Shown here one piece after another: positions 39,812 to 48,288 of a DNA stretch of 58,144 nucleotides; the stretch's first letter is position 1; each line of letters opens with the position of its first letter. The position numbers were made by a program, and so were the translations under genes. The stretch covers positions 1-58,144 of the forward strand of contig CAJBBX010000092.1 in the NCBI GenBank assembly GCA_903951425.1, in the 5' to 3' direction. This DNA comes from an uncultured Chthonomonas sp. GTDB taxonomy: Bacteria > Armatimonadota > Chthonomonadetes > Chthonomonadales > CAJBBX01. The notes beneath the pieces are model-generated. The model had not been told where the DNA came from and searched no databases. It saw only the letters and a program-made list of their open reading frames with translations.

Positions 39812-41788
39812 TCACTCAGCCTTCAGCACGAAGTCCCTTACCATGAGCCAGTTTGTGCCCTGGTCGGCGGTGGCGCGGATGCGGACCGCGCGGATTGGAC
39901 GGCCCTGCAGCGCGGCGCGGGCCACTCCGTCGTCGGCGATGGTCGCCACGGTATCGAAGGTCTGGCCGTCTTCGGAGACCTCCAGCACGCCGTGGTGCAT
40001 CCGCGCGATCTCCACGCCGGGGCGGCCGGTATGGACCTCGGCGAGGCGCAGCCGCGTGGGTTGCTGGAGCGTGACGGTGACAGTATCGCCGGTGCGGATG
40101 GGACGGTCGTTCCAGTAGTAGGTGGCCAGATTGCCGTCGAAGGCGAAGGCGGGGGTGTAGGTCGTCCAGACGCCGGAGCTGGAGCTAACCGCGGCGGGCA
40201 GCGGCGGCTTCGCGGCGGGCCACTCGGAGGGGCCGCCCTCAACGGTCTGGTACGGCACGCGCAGGGCGGTCAGACGGCGCTTCTGCACCGCGAGCCGCCG
40301 GCTGAAGTCGGGCCAGGCCTTGCGGGCGCGGGGCGTCCAGGTGGCTTCGGCCAGGGCCAGCAGCCGGGGATAGAGCTGGCGGTCCACCTCCGGCTCGGTG
40401 CGGGCGATGTGGGTCCACATGTTGGCCTGTGCGCCGAGAACCAGCCTGCCCTGCGCCGGCGTGAGTTCCTTCGGCACGGGCTCATAGGCGTAGGCCGTGC
40501 GGGTGGAGATGGCGTCGTAGCCGTAGTCGAAGTAGCAGTGGCTGGTGGGCGACATGACGACCGTGTGGCCCATGCGCGCGGCCGCCACGCCCCCGGCCAC
40601 GCCGCGCCAGGACATCACCGCCGCGCCGGGCGCCAGCCCGCCCTCCAGTATCTCGTCCCAGCCGATCATGCGCCGCCCGCGGGAGGCGATGAAGCGCCCG
40701 ATGCGCCGGACGAAGTAGCTCTGCAGCTCCTCCTCGCTTTTCAGGCCCTCGGTTCGCATGCGGGCCTGGCAGCGCAGGCAGGCCTTCCAGCGGTCCTTGG
40801 GGCACTCGTCGCCGCCGATGTGGATGAACTTCGATGGGAAGAGGCGGATCACCTCATCCAGCGCGTCCTCCATCACCGCGAAGGCGCGGTCATTGCCGGG
40901 GCAGAAGACATCGGTCTGGATGCCGGGACCGGTGAAGTAGGGGTAGACCTCGTACTTGCCGCCGGTGCAGGAGAGGTCGGGGTAGGCCACCAGCGCGGCA
41001 TTGCAGTGGCCAGGCATCTCCAGCTCGGGCACGAGGGTGACGTGCCGCCGCTCGGCGTAGCGCACCAGCGCCCGGATATCATCCTGCGTGTAGTAGCCCT
41101 GACGCTCGGCGGGCTCGTGGAACCTCTCCGCGAACCGGGCGCCCGCCCGCGTCAGCCTCGGGTGGCTCTTGATCTCCACGCGCCAGCCCTGGTCGTCCGT
41201 CAGGTGGAGGTGGAGGACGTTCATCTTGTAGCACGCCAGCCGGTCGATCGTCCGCTCGAGGTAGGCCCTGCGCCAGAAGGTGCGGCTGCAGTCGACCATG
41301 AGGCCGCGCCAGCCGAAGCTGGGACGGTCGACGATACGCACGGACTGCAGCGCGGATTGCGCGGGCGCGCCCTCCAGCATCTGCCCCAGCGTCTGCCCGG
41401 CGTAGAAGAAGCCCGCCGCTCCCCGCGCACGGATGACCACCCCGCCGGGGCCCGCCACGAGGGAGTAGCCCTCCGACCCGAGGTCGGCGAGCGCGCCCCG
41501 GGAGGTGAGCAGCACGGAGCCGGGCCGAGCCGAGCCGCCGCCGACGAGCCTCACAGAGGCCCGGGGCCGACCGGCCGCTCGGAGCGTCTGCGCCACGCCC
41601 TCGGCCTCGCCGCGAGCCGCCGCCGAGCCCCGGTCGACCAGCACGCGAACGTCGGCGCCCAGCCGGAAGCTCCCGGCGCGCGGCTCCAGCAGGGCGGGTC
41701 GGGGGACGATGGGCGGCTCCGAGGCGGCGGCGCGCAGGGCGCACGCGACGAGCAGGAGCGGCCAGGCGGAGCGGCTTGCGGCGATCAT
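39812..41788 (-). CDS. GH20 beta-N-acetylhexosaminidase with C-terminal F5/8-type domain
   Basis: 658 residues. Removes terminal beta-GlcNAc/GalNAc by substrate-assisted catalysis. Signal peptide MIAASRSAWPLLLVACALRAAA. An N-terminal GH20b-like domain spans about 25-150. The (beta/alpha)8 barrel follows with FGWRGLMVDCSRTFW, NVLHLHLTDDQGWRVEIKSHP and VPELEMPGHCNAAL. D327-E328 in IHIGGDECPKDRW are the catalytic pair, with MIGWDEIL and GAQANMWTH later. Residues about 540-658 form an F5/8-type (CBM32-like) sugar-binding domain (TYYWNDRPIRTGDTV, VEIARMHHGVLEVSEDG). The ATG overlaps the stop of UROD-like gene A (ATGA at 41785-41788). Last gene of the eight-gene unit. Confidence 0.96.
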   Translation of the reverse strand: MIAASRSAWPLLLVACALRAAASEPPIVPRPALLEPRAGSFRLGADVRVLVDRGSAAARGEAEGVAQTLRAAGRPRASVRLVGGGSARPGSVLLTSRGALADLGSEGYSLVAGPGGVVIRARGAAGFFYAGQTLGQMLEGAPAQSALQSVRIVDRPSFGWRGLMVDCSRTFWRRAYLERTIDRLACYKMNVLHLHLTDDQGWRVEIKSHPRLTRAGARFAERFHEPAERQGYYTQDDIRALVRYAERRHVTLVPELEMPGHCNAALVAYPDLSCTGGKYEVYPYFTGPGIQTDVFCPGNDRAFAVMEDALDEVIRLFPSKFIHIGGDECPKDRWKACLRCQARMRTEGLKSEEELQSYFVRRIGRFIASRGRRMIGWDEILEGGLAPGAAVMSWRGVAGGVAAARMGHTVVMSPTSHCYFDYGYDAISTRTAYAYEPVPKELTPAQGRLVLGAQANMWTHIARTEPEVDRQLYPRLLALAEATWTPRARKAWPDFSRRLAVQKRRLTALRVPYQTVEGGPSEWPAAKPPLPAAVSSSSGVWTTYTPAFAFDGNLATYYWNDRPIRTGDTVTVTLQQPTRLRLAEVHTGRPGVEIARMHHGVLEVSEDGQTFDTVATIADDGVARAALQGRPIRAVRIRATADQGTNWLMVRDFVLKAE

Positions 41789-42732
41789 AGGGCGGCGGCC
41801 TCCCGGTTCACTTCGTCCACGGCCTGCACGAACGCGGTCAGGTTCTCCGGCGGGGTGTCGGGCTCCACCGTGTGTGCCGGCGCGACGATGAGCCCCGTGC
41901 CCGGGCCGAAGAGGCCCGTGAGGCGGCGCACCGCCGCCCGAACGTCGTCGGCCGATCCGCGGGCCATATCGCTCTGGGCGCCGATGCCGCCCCAGAAGGC
42001 CAGCCGGTCGCCGTAGAGGCGCACCAAGCAGGCCACGTCGTTGCACTCGGGCTGGATGGGCTCCAGGATATCGATGCCCACGTCGATGAGGTGCGGGACC
42101 AACGGCTCGATGTGGCCGCAGCTGTGGTATGCGATGGCCGCGCCCGGCGACGCGGAGCGGACCGCGCCGACGATGCGCTCCAGCGGCGGACGGAAGAAGG
42201 CGTGCCATGCCTCCTCGCGCACCAGCAGTGAACGCTGGGAGCCCATGTCGTCGCCGATGAAGACGATGTCGACCCCGGCTCGGGCGTAACCCGCGGCGAT
42301 ACGGGCCTTGTTGACGGCGATACGCTCCAAGAAGCTCCGCGTCTCGGCTGGATCGGTCATCAGGTCGAGCAGCAGGCCCTCCAAGCCGCGCACCTCGTGG
42401 GCCTGCTCGAACGTGCCGCACTCGTAGGAGGAGACGGCGGCGAGGCCCTGGGCGCGGACCAGGTCGGCCTGCCGCGCCACTCCTTCGAAGTCGAACAGGC
42501 GGTCGAACTCGGCCTGGCTGATCTCGGCGGCGAAGTCGAACTCCGCCGGGCGGCCGCCGGGCAGCCACTTCAGGTCGAGGCCGAAGAGCGCGTCGAGGTC
42601 GTCCTGGCCGGACGTCCGCATGAAGTGCTCCGCCAGCGCCGGGCAGGGACGCAGATGGCGCGGGAAGGGCGAAGGCCCCTGCCGCCGAGCCGCCCGAAGG
42701 ACCCGCTCGCGTCCCGTATACGTCGCGCTCAT
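41785..42732 (-). CDS. UROD-like protein A (MtaA/CmuA-type, not HemE)
   Basis: 315 residues, cytoplasmic. The UROD-fold is clear: ERVLRAARRQGP at the start, GVDIVFIGDDMGSQRSLL, H203-S-C205-G in AIAYHSCGHIEPLVPHLIDVG, DILEPIQPECND, then GDRLAFWGGIGAQ and VAPAHTVEPDTPPENL. True HemE has an RQAGRYLPEY arginine motif near the start; here it is absent, so uroporphyrinogen is unlikely to be the substrate. HSC corresponds to the HxC zinc motif of MtaA/CmuA methyltransferases. The usual third ligand Cys is replaced in the APAH segment by His. AAGGAGG precedes the ATG. Spacing to gene B is 20 bases; its stop overlaps the GH20 start. Confidence 0.85.
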   Translation of the reverse strand: MSATYTGRERVLRAARRQGPSPFPRHLRPCPALAEHFMRTSGQDDLDALFGLDLKWLPGGRPAEFDFAAEISQAEFDRLFDFEGVARQADLVRAQGLAAVSSYECGTFEQAHEVRGLEGLLLDLMTDPAETRSFLERIAVNKARIAAGYARAGVDIVFIGDDMGSQRSLLVREEAWHAFFRPPLERIVGAVRSASPGAAIAYHSCGHIEPLVPHLIDVGIDILEPIQPECNDVACLVRLYGDRLAFWGGIGAQSDMARGSADDVRAAVRRLTGLFGPGTGLIVAPAHTVEPDTPPENLTAFVQAVDEVNREAAAL

Positions 42733-42752
42733 GTCGCCTCCTTGGCCGGGCC

Positions 42753-43808
42753 CTAGCCGGCCACCTTCATCCCCTCGTCCAGCATGGTCAGGTAGTTCGC
42801 TACGGGCATGTAGTCGGTCAGCGAGTTGCCGGTGCCCAGAGCCCAATAGCCGTCGGCATAGCACTGCTCGATCTTGGAGCGGGTGGCGGCGCGGATCTCG
42901 GCCTCGGCGCCGCGACAGATGAGGTCGACGTCGAGCCCGCCCAGGGGCGTACAGCGGGCGCCGTACTGCCGCTTGAAGTCCTCAACGGGCATGATGGCCT
43001 CCTCGAAGGAGTGCTTGGCGTCGATGCCGCAGTCTTCGATCAGGTCATCATACACCGTGGCCAGGTTGCCGCAGGAGTGGAGTACGAAGGGCTTGCCGCG
43101 CTGGTGCGCCTCGTTGACGATGGCCTTGTAGATCGGGAAGACGTGGCGGCGCAGGTCGGCGGGCTTGAGGAAGGTGGCGGTCTTGAAGCCCAGGTCGTCG
43201 CCCTGGCGCGTGGCCACGACGTCCGGCATGGAGGCGATGCGCCGGTGCGCCGCCTGGTAGAGGCCTCCGAGTTTGCCGAAGACGAGGCCCACCAACTCCG
43301 GGTCGTCGAAGAGGGCCAGCGAGAGCCCCACAACGCCCATTAGAACAGTGGCCCACTCGTAGGGGCCGCCGCCGACGCCTCCCACGATCTTGACGCCGTC
43401 GGGCAGCAGCTTGGCCACGGTCTCGAAGTGGCGGTAGTCAATGTAGCCGTCGGCCTCGGGCCAAGGGTAGCGCTCGAACTCGTCCAGAGTGCGGATGCAG
43501 GCGTGGGCCTCGCTCTCGCGGCTGACGGAGCCTGAAGTGGAGTGTGCCGGCGGGAGCCACATGTTAGGACCCACCTCCAGCGGCACCACGTCGAAGCCCA
43601 TGTCGAGCCAGAAGTCGACGTACTTGGGCCAGAACGCGGGGTTGGCCAGTCCGCCGTCGGCGAAGTCGTGCCCGGTGCGCTGCTTGAAGAAGCCCATGCT
43701 GTAACCGTGCTCATAGAAGGGCAGGTGCGTGGGCCGCCCCTCGCGGCGCAGGACCTTGAGGAACTGGGTGTAGTCGGGCCGACGGCGGCGCAGGTTGGTC
43801 ATGGTCAT
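42753..43808 (-). CDS. UROD-like protein B (MtaA/CmuA-type, not HemE)
   Basis: 351 residues, no signal peptide. Starts MTMTNLRRRRPDYTQFLKVLRREG. It has LEVGPNMWLPPAHSTSGS, GGVGGGPYEW, then RQGDDLGFKTATFLKPADL, H244-S-C246-G in FVLHSCGNLATVYDDLIEDCG, and ARCTPLGGLDVDLICRG followed by GYWALGTGNSLTDYMP. The last segment has Asn where methyltransferases have the third zinc-ligand Cys. HemE arginines are absent. The ATG overlaps the stop of the secreted protein gene upstream (ATGA at 43805-43808). Substrate unknown; see the shared analysis of the three paralogues in the findings. Confidence 0.83.
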   Translation of the reverse strand: MTMTNLRRRRPDYTQFLKVLRREGRPTHLPFYEHGYSMGFFKQRTGHDFADGGLANPAFWPKYVDFWLDMGFDVVPLEVGPNMWLPPAHSTSGSVSRESEAHACIRTLDEFERYPWPEADGYIDYRHFETVAKLLPDGVKIVGGVGGGPYEWATVLMGVVGLSLALFDDPELVGLVFGKLGGLYQAAHRRIASMPDVVATRQGDDLGFKTATFLKPADLRRHVFPIYKAIVNEAHQRGKPFVLHSCGNLATVYDDLIEDCGIDAKHSFEEAIMPVEDFKRQYGARCTPLGGLDVDLICRGAEAEIRAATRSKIEQCYADGYWALGTGNSLTDYMPVANYLTMLDEGMKVAG

Positions 43809-46060
43809 CGTTTGCCTCTCTTCGGGGATGTCGCGGGAGCCGGCGCGGGCTTGGCGGGAGCCGGGCGGCCGGCGACGGCGTTCAGCTCTTCCTGCCAAAC
43901 GGCGTACCAGAAGGGCCCGCCGGCGCCGTAGATCTCCTGGCCGATCTGCCCCAGCTTGGAGTTGGCCTGGAACCACTCCATGTCTGTGCCCCAGCCGCCG
44001 TGGAAGTCCTCCAGCGGCACCATCTGGTCCGGCGCGACGCGGCCGCAGTCGCTCTCGGAGCCGTCGGCCGGGGCCATGTACTTGCCGGCCCCGGCGGCCG
44101 CGATGGTGGGCGGCAGGGCGAACCAGCTCTGGGTGGGGCCGCGCTGCCAGCAGTCGTCGAGCATGCGGCGGACGTCGGGGGCCAGCCGGGCGGACCCCAG
44201 GGCGACGTAGTCCTTCATGAACCGGCGCACCTGGTGGCTCTCGTACTCGCAGGAGTGCGGGTTGGAGGGGGTGCCGCTGAAGCCCCAGAAGGTGGTCAGG
44301 CTCTTGCCGATGCCGTAGTATCCCTGCCAGAGCCACGCCCATCGGAGCGTGTTGGCCAGCGGGATGTAGGCCAGGTCGCGGTAGCGGGCCTCACCGGCGG
44401 CCTCGGCGAGCCAGGCGCAGGCAGGGGCGCCGATGGCGGTCTGGTTGACCTCCCAGCAGAGGTCCATGCGCCGCCTGGCCAGCGCGTCGGCCGCGCCCCG
44501 AGCCGCGGCCAGGACCTCGGCGTCGGATCCGCCGCTCAGCTGGTGTAGACGCATCATGATGTGCAGGTACATGCAGGTGGTGTCGAACTGATAGAGCACC
44601 TTCTGGGTGCGGAGGTCGCTGGTGGAGACGTCGGCGAAGACGTAGCCGCAGTTGCGGCCCAGCTCCAGCAGCTTGGGACGGTAGCCGAGAAGCATGCGCC
44701 GGGCGTCGGCGTTGCCCGCGGCGGCGATGTCGGCCACCATGTAGACCGGGTTGAGCAGGTAAACGCCGGTGTAGTGCAGGTCCTGCGTGGGCGGCAGGTT
44801 GTTGGTGAAGCCCTGCCACTTCTCGTCCCAGAAGGCGGGTAGCGAGCGGGCCAGGTCGTCGCGCAGAGAGGCGGCCTCCTTCTGCGCTGGGTGCTTGCGG
44901 CAGTACTCTATGAGGGGTAGCAGGAGTTGCGATACGGTCCAGAGCTGGATGTCCTTGTGCTCATAGCCCACGTAGGCGCGGGGCCACCAGAGGCCGTTAG
45001 TGGTGTGCGTGTTCTCAGGCCGCCGCAGGTCTTTCACGAGTTGAGGGGCCACCCGGCCCGCCCAGTCGACGGCCACCAGCGGCGGCTTGGCCAGCCTGCG
45101 GTAGATGGGCGCGAGCATCTCGACGAAGGCCTTGCAGACGGCCACGTTGTCGTCGGGCAGGGCAGGCCGGAGCGCGAGGTAGGTGTCAGCGATGGTCAGC
45201 CGCTCGCCCTTCGGGATGCGGAAGCCCTCGGGCCGCAGGTAGCCGAAGCGCTCGTGGACCTCGACCTTCTCGGCGTAGGGAGCCGGCGGTTGCTGCTTGC
45301 CGCCCACCTCGGCGGGCTGGAACTCGCTGACGGCCGGGCCCATGCGCACAGCGCCCCGCTGCTCGCCGTCGGTGTAGCCCAGCCACGGGTTGGCCGCGCC
45401 GGTCAGCTCGTAGAGCCGGCTGAGCGACGTGAACTCCTCAAAGTAGAGCGCCTCGGTGGCCATCTCCAGGTCGCGGAAGTAGGCGATGCCCGAAGCCGGG
45501 CCGCGCTGCGACATATGCCGCACCACCTGGTGCCCGCCCCAGCCGCCCTTCACGCGGAACTCGCAGTCGGGCAGCGGCGGCTCGTAGACGGCCTTGTCCT
45601 GCCGCGCAGTGACCTTTACGGTCCAGCGCACGAGGCCGGGCGTCGCCTTGTAGGCCAGGAGCGTCCCCTCAAAGTCTGCCCAGGTGCGGCGCGACCGAAT
45701 GACCGCCACCACGGCGTCGGGCGTCTCCTTGCAGTCAAGCGAGCGGAAGGTGCTGAAGTCCTTCTTCGGCGTCTTGTGCTCGTAGCCGATGAAGGTGCCG
45801 TAGTCCGTGACGTTGAAACTGGGGCCGTGGGCCATGCGCGTGAAGATGGCCGCGTCGGGCATCGAGCGCCGCGTGATGCTGATGCCCGCGCCCAGCTTGC
45901 GCCCAGCCTCGGGGCCGTACTCAAGCCGGTACTCGCCGGTATCGATGGTGAAGGTGCGTGCGCCGGAGGCCGTCAAACGGACGTCGCCGGGCTGGGCCAC
46001 CGCCGCGCCGCCCAGGCAGGCCGCCAGCGCCGCCGTCATCATTGCCGACCAGGTCCTCAT
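43805..46060 (-). CDS. Secreted protein with probable alpha/alpha-toroid domain, unknown function
   Basis: 751 residues. Signal peptide MRTWSAMMTAALAACLGGAAVA. Residues 25-310 are beta-rich (ASGARTFTIDTGEYRLEYG, SLSRLYELTGAANPWLGY). Residues about 330-690 are helical with repeated W/Y-rich turns such as LWWPRAYVGYEHKDIQLW, LPPTQDLHYTGVYLLNPV, AIGAPACAWLAEAAGEARY and WAWLWQGYYGIGKSL, as in six-hairpin glycosidases and related lyases. The last 25 residues are a Pro/Ala/Lys-rich tail. I cannot name the family; a glycosidase or polysaccharide lyase is the best guess. Both ends overlap neighbours (ATGA upstream and downstream), so it is an integral member of the eight-gene unit. Confidence 0.75.
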   Translation of the reverse strand: MRTWSAMMTAALAACLGGAAVAQPGDVRLTASGARTFTIDTGEYRLEYGPEAGRKLGAGISITRRSMPDAAIFTRMAHGPSFNVTDYGTFIGYEHKTPKKDFSTFRSLDCKETPDAVVAVIRSRRTWADFEGTLLAYKATPGLVRWTVKVTARQDKAVYEPPLPDCEFRVKGGWGGHQVVRHMSQRGPASGIAYFRDLEMATEALYFEEFTSLSRLYELTGAANPWLGYTDGEQRGAVRMGPAVSEFQPAEVGGKQQPPAPYAEKVEVHERFGYLRPEGFRIPKGERLTIADTYLALRPALPDDNVAVCKAFVEMLAPIYRRLAKPPLVAVDWAGRVAPQLVKDLRRPENTHTTNGLWWPRAYVGYEHKDIQLWTVSQLLLPLIEYCRKHPAQKEAASLRDDLARSLPAFWDEKWQGFTNNLPPTQDLHYTGVYLLNPVYMVADIAAAGNADARRMLLGYRPKLLELGRNCGYVFADVSTSDLRTQKVLYQFDTTCMYLHIMMRLHQLSGGSDAEVLAAARGAADALARRRMDLCWEVNQTAIGAPACAWLAEAAGEARYRDLAYIPLANTLRWAWLWQGYYGIGKSLTTFWGFSGTPSNPHSCEYESHQVRRFMKDYVALGSARLAPDVRRMLDDCWQRGPTQSWFALPPTIAAAGAGKYMAPADGSESDCGRVAPDQMVPLEDFHGGWGTDMEWFQANSKLGQIGQEIYGAGGPFWYAVWQEELNAVAGRPAPAKPAPAPATSPKRGKR

Positions 46061-48288
46061 CGCTTCACCTCCGTTGGGTCTGCCAGGAACTCGATATCGC
46101 CGAAGACCGCCGCGCTGCCTGCCGGGCCAGTCACGCCGAGCTGTAGCATCCAGGGCTGTCCCGGCCTGGCGCGGACGCGACGGTCCAGCGGGACCTCAGC
46201 GACCGTAGGCGACGCAGCTCCGCCGAAGAACCAGTTGTCGTTCAAGCCGAAGCCGTCCAGGTCGCCGTAGAGCTTGAAGATCCACTCCACGCCCGTCCCG
46301 GAGAGCGACCGGATCGGCACGCGAACCCGCGTAGCGCCCGGCGGCACGAAGACGGCCGGCAGCGCCGCAACGGCCCAGGTCTTCCCCGGAGCGACGGCCA
46401 CGCGGAGCCCCGCGGACGTGCGCTCGACCCGAGCCTCGTTCAGCCGCTCGCTCCACCGCCCGGCATCGAGCATCAGCCCCGGCGACCAGGCGAGCGGCGC
46501 GGGCCGAGGCGCCGGCGGCGGCCCGGCAGATTGCGCCACCTGGCCGGCGAGGTGGAAGAAGGTGCCGCAGTCGACGATCTCGAACCGGGACGGGTCCAGC
46601 GCGGCGGCCAGCCTGGCGATCTCGCCCACCAGGTTGGCCTCGACCCCGTAGACATTGGCGAAGGCCGGTAGCGGCCCGGCGCGGTAGAGGCCCTCGAGGT
46701 GTTCGACGAACCGGGGCACGTCGATGCGGTACTCCTTCTGCAGGCCGGGGCGCGTCTGCCAGTACCAGAGCGCGATGGAGTAGCGCACCACGGGCACGCG
46801 CCGGCTACCTACGGCGAACAACTCGCCGCCGGGCCGCGCCTCATGCGGGGTGATGTCCATGCCCCGCAGGTTGGGCAGCAGCCGGGCGTAGTCGTCAAGC
46901 GCCGAGCGCGTGGGGTACCAGAGCCCCACCTCGCGGATGCCCATGGCCGGCATCGCCCGGGCCGTGTGGCGCAGGAAGGCGTCGAGATTCGGGTTGGCCG
47001 ATGGGCTCAGGTACCCTCCGCCGTTGGGGGCGCCCACGAAGGTATCGAGTGGCGTCCGCGTGGACTGGAAGTACTCGAAGACGGCGGGCCAGAGCGCCAC
47101 GCTGGCCGGGTTCACCGCCCAGTTGATGGCGACCTTCCCCCGCCCCGGATGGTAGGCCCAGGCGCGATTGTACATGAGGGTCTGCGACTTGATGGCGTCG
47201 CCCTCGTTGGCCACGAAGGCCAGGTACACCTTGCGCTCGGGCCGCTGGACGGTCGGCTTGCCGGGCTGCGTGTAGGGCGGACGCTTGAGCGGCTTCATGG
47301 CGGCATGGAAGGAGAGGTCGCAGGCGGCAGCCGTGCAGTTCACGTAGTGGCCGGCCGCCGAGACGCGCTCCACATAGACCGGCTCGGGCTCTGCCCAACC
47401 GAAGATAGGCGCCGGCGTTGTGGTCAGGCAGCCGAGAACGCGGTCGAGGATGCCGGCCATCTCGGCGTCGCCGTCGATGACCGACTCGCTATAGCGTGTC
47501 GGCGCCCGGATCGGCGAGAGGTTGAAGATAGGGCAGCGCCGGTAGAAGGCGTAGTCCAGTCCGTGCATGAAGCTCCAGTCGTCGCGCTGGCGCAGGTCAG
47601 CAAAGCCGGCGCAGAGGCTGTGGGCGGCCGTCCGGTCCATGCGCGGGTAGGCCTCGCGCAGGAGCCAGTCGTAGATGCGCCGCCGGTCCCAGCCCAGCCG
47701 CTCGACCCGCGCCACCACAGATAGGCCGCCTAGCGCCTCCCGGTGCTCCTCGTAGAGCCTGCGGCTGATGGGCAGGCACCGGTTGAGGCTGGCCAGGTTC
47801 AGCGCCAGCACGATGTTGTCCGACGGCATCGCTCCGCAATCCCAGTCGTAGACCACCAGTCCGTTCAGTGCGGGCGCCACCCGGCGCAGTAGCGCATCGG
47901 TCCCGCCGGTCAGCCGCGTAAAGGCCAGCCCCCGCGTCTTAGAGTAGTAGCTCCGCCATTCGAGCTCAGCCGACAGGTTGCTCTCCGGCCCTCCCATGAA
48001 GTCGACCATATCGAGCCACAGGAGCGGCCCGTCGCGGTTGACCAGCCCCGCGGCGGCGAGCTTCAGCACGTATTCGTCGAACCGGTGGCCCGTCGGCGCG
48101 TACGATGACACCGACGAGAAGGGGACGAGCCAGACCTCGCGCGGGCCGAGGCCGAGCATCTTCCGCGTCACGGTCCGCTTGGGCAGGCGGTAGTCGGCCC
48201 GGATGTCCGCGGCCGAGGCTACGCCCGCCGCTGTGGCTGCCGCAACAACGGCCAGCCAGGCGAACGCCGCCGCGCGACGGATCAGCAT
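46057..48288 (-). CDS. GxGYxYP family putative glycoside hydrolase, secreted
   Basis: 743 residues. Signal peptide MLIRRAAAFAWLAVVAAATAAGVASA. The N-terminal region (about 60-230) has LKLAAAGLVNRDGPLLWLD and LNGLVVYDWDCGAMPSDNIV with LASLNRCLPISRRL, a pattern shared by GxGYxYP N-terminal domains. The catalytic-type domain carries FVGAPNGGGYLSPSANPN, corresponding to the name-giving motif, and MGIREVGLWYPTRS. The last ~150 residues are a beta-sandwich (APGKTWAVAALPAVFVPPG). The ATG lies inside the last codons of UROD-like gene C, a 7-base overlap. Substrates of this family are unestablished. The gene belongs to the same coupled chain. Confidence 0.82.
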   Translation of the reverse strand: MLIRRAAAFAWLAVVAAATAAGVASAADIRADYRLPKRTVTRKMLGLGPREVWLVPFSSVSSYAPTGHRFDEYVLKLAAAGLVNRDGPLLWLDMVDFMGGPESNLSAELEWRSYYSKTRGLAFTRLTGGTDALLRRVAPALNGLVVYDWDCGAMPSDNIVLALNLASLNRCLPISRRLYEEHREALGGLSVVARVERLGWDRRRIYDWLLREAYPRMDRTAAHSLCAGFADLRQRDDWSFMHGLDYAFYRRCPIFNLSPIRAPTRYSESVIDGDAEMAGILDRVLGCLTTTPAPIFGWAEPEPVYVERVSAAGHYVNCTAAACDLSFHAAMKPLKRPPYTQPGKPTVQRPERKVYLAFVANEGDAIKSQTLMYNRAWAYHPGRGKVAINWAVNPASVALWPAVFEYFQSTRTPLDTFVGAPNGGGYLSPSANPNLDAFLRHTARAMPAMGIREVGLWYPTRSALDDYARLLPNLRGMDITPHEARPGGELFAVGSRRVPVVRYSIALWYWQTRPGLQKEYRIDVPRFVEHLEGLYRAGPLPAFANVYGVEANLVGEIARLAAALDPSRFEIVDCGTFFHLAGQVAQSAGPPPAPRPAPLAWSPGLMLDAGRWSERLNEARVERTSAGLRVAVAPGKTWAVAALPAVFVPPGATRVRVPIRSLSGTGVEWIFKLYGDLDGFGLNDNWFFGGAASPTVAEVPLDRRVRARPGQPWMLQLGVTGPAGSAAVFGDIEFLADPTEVKR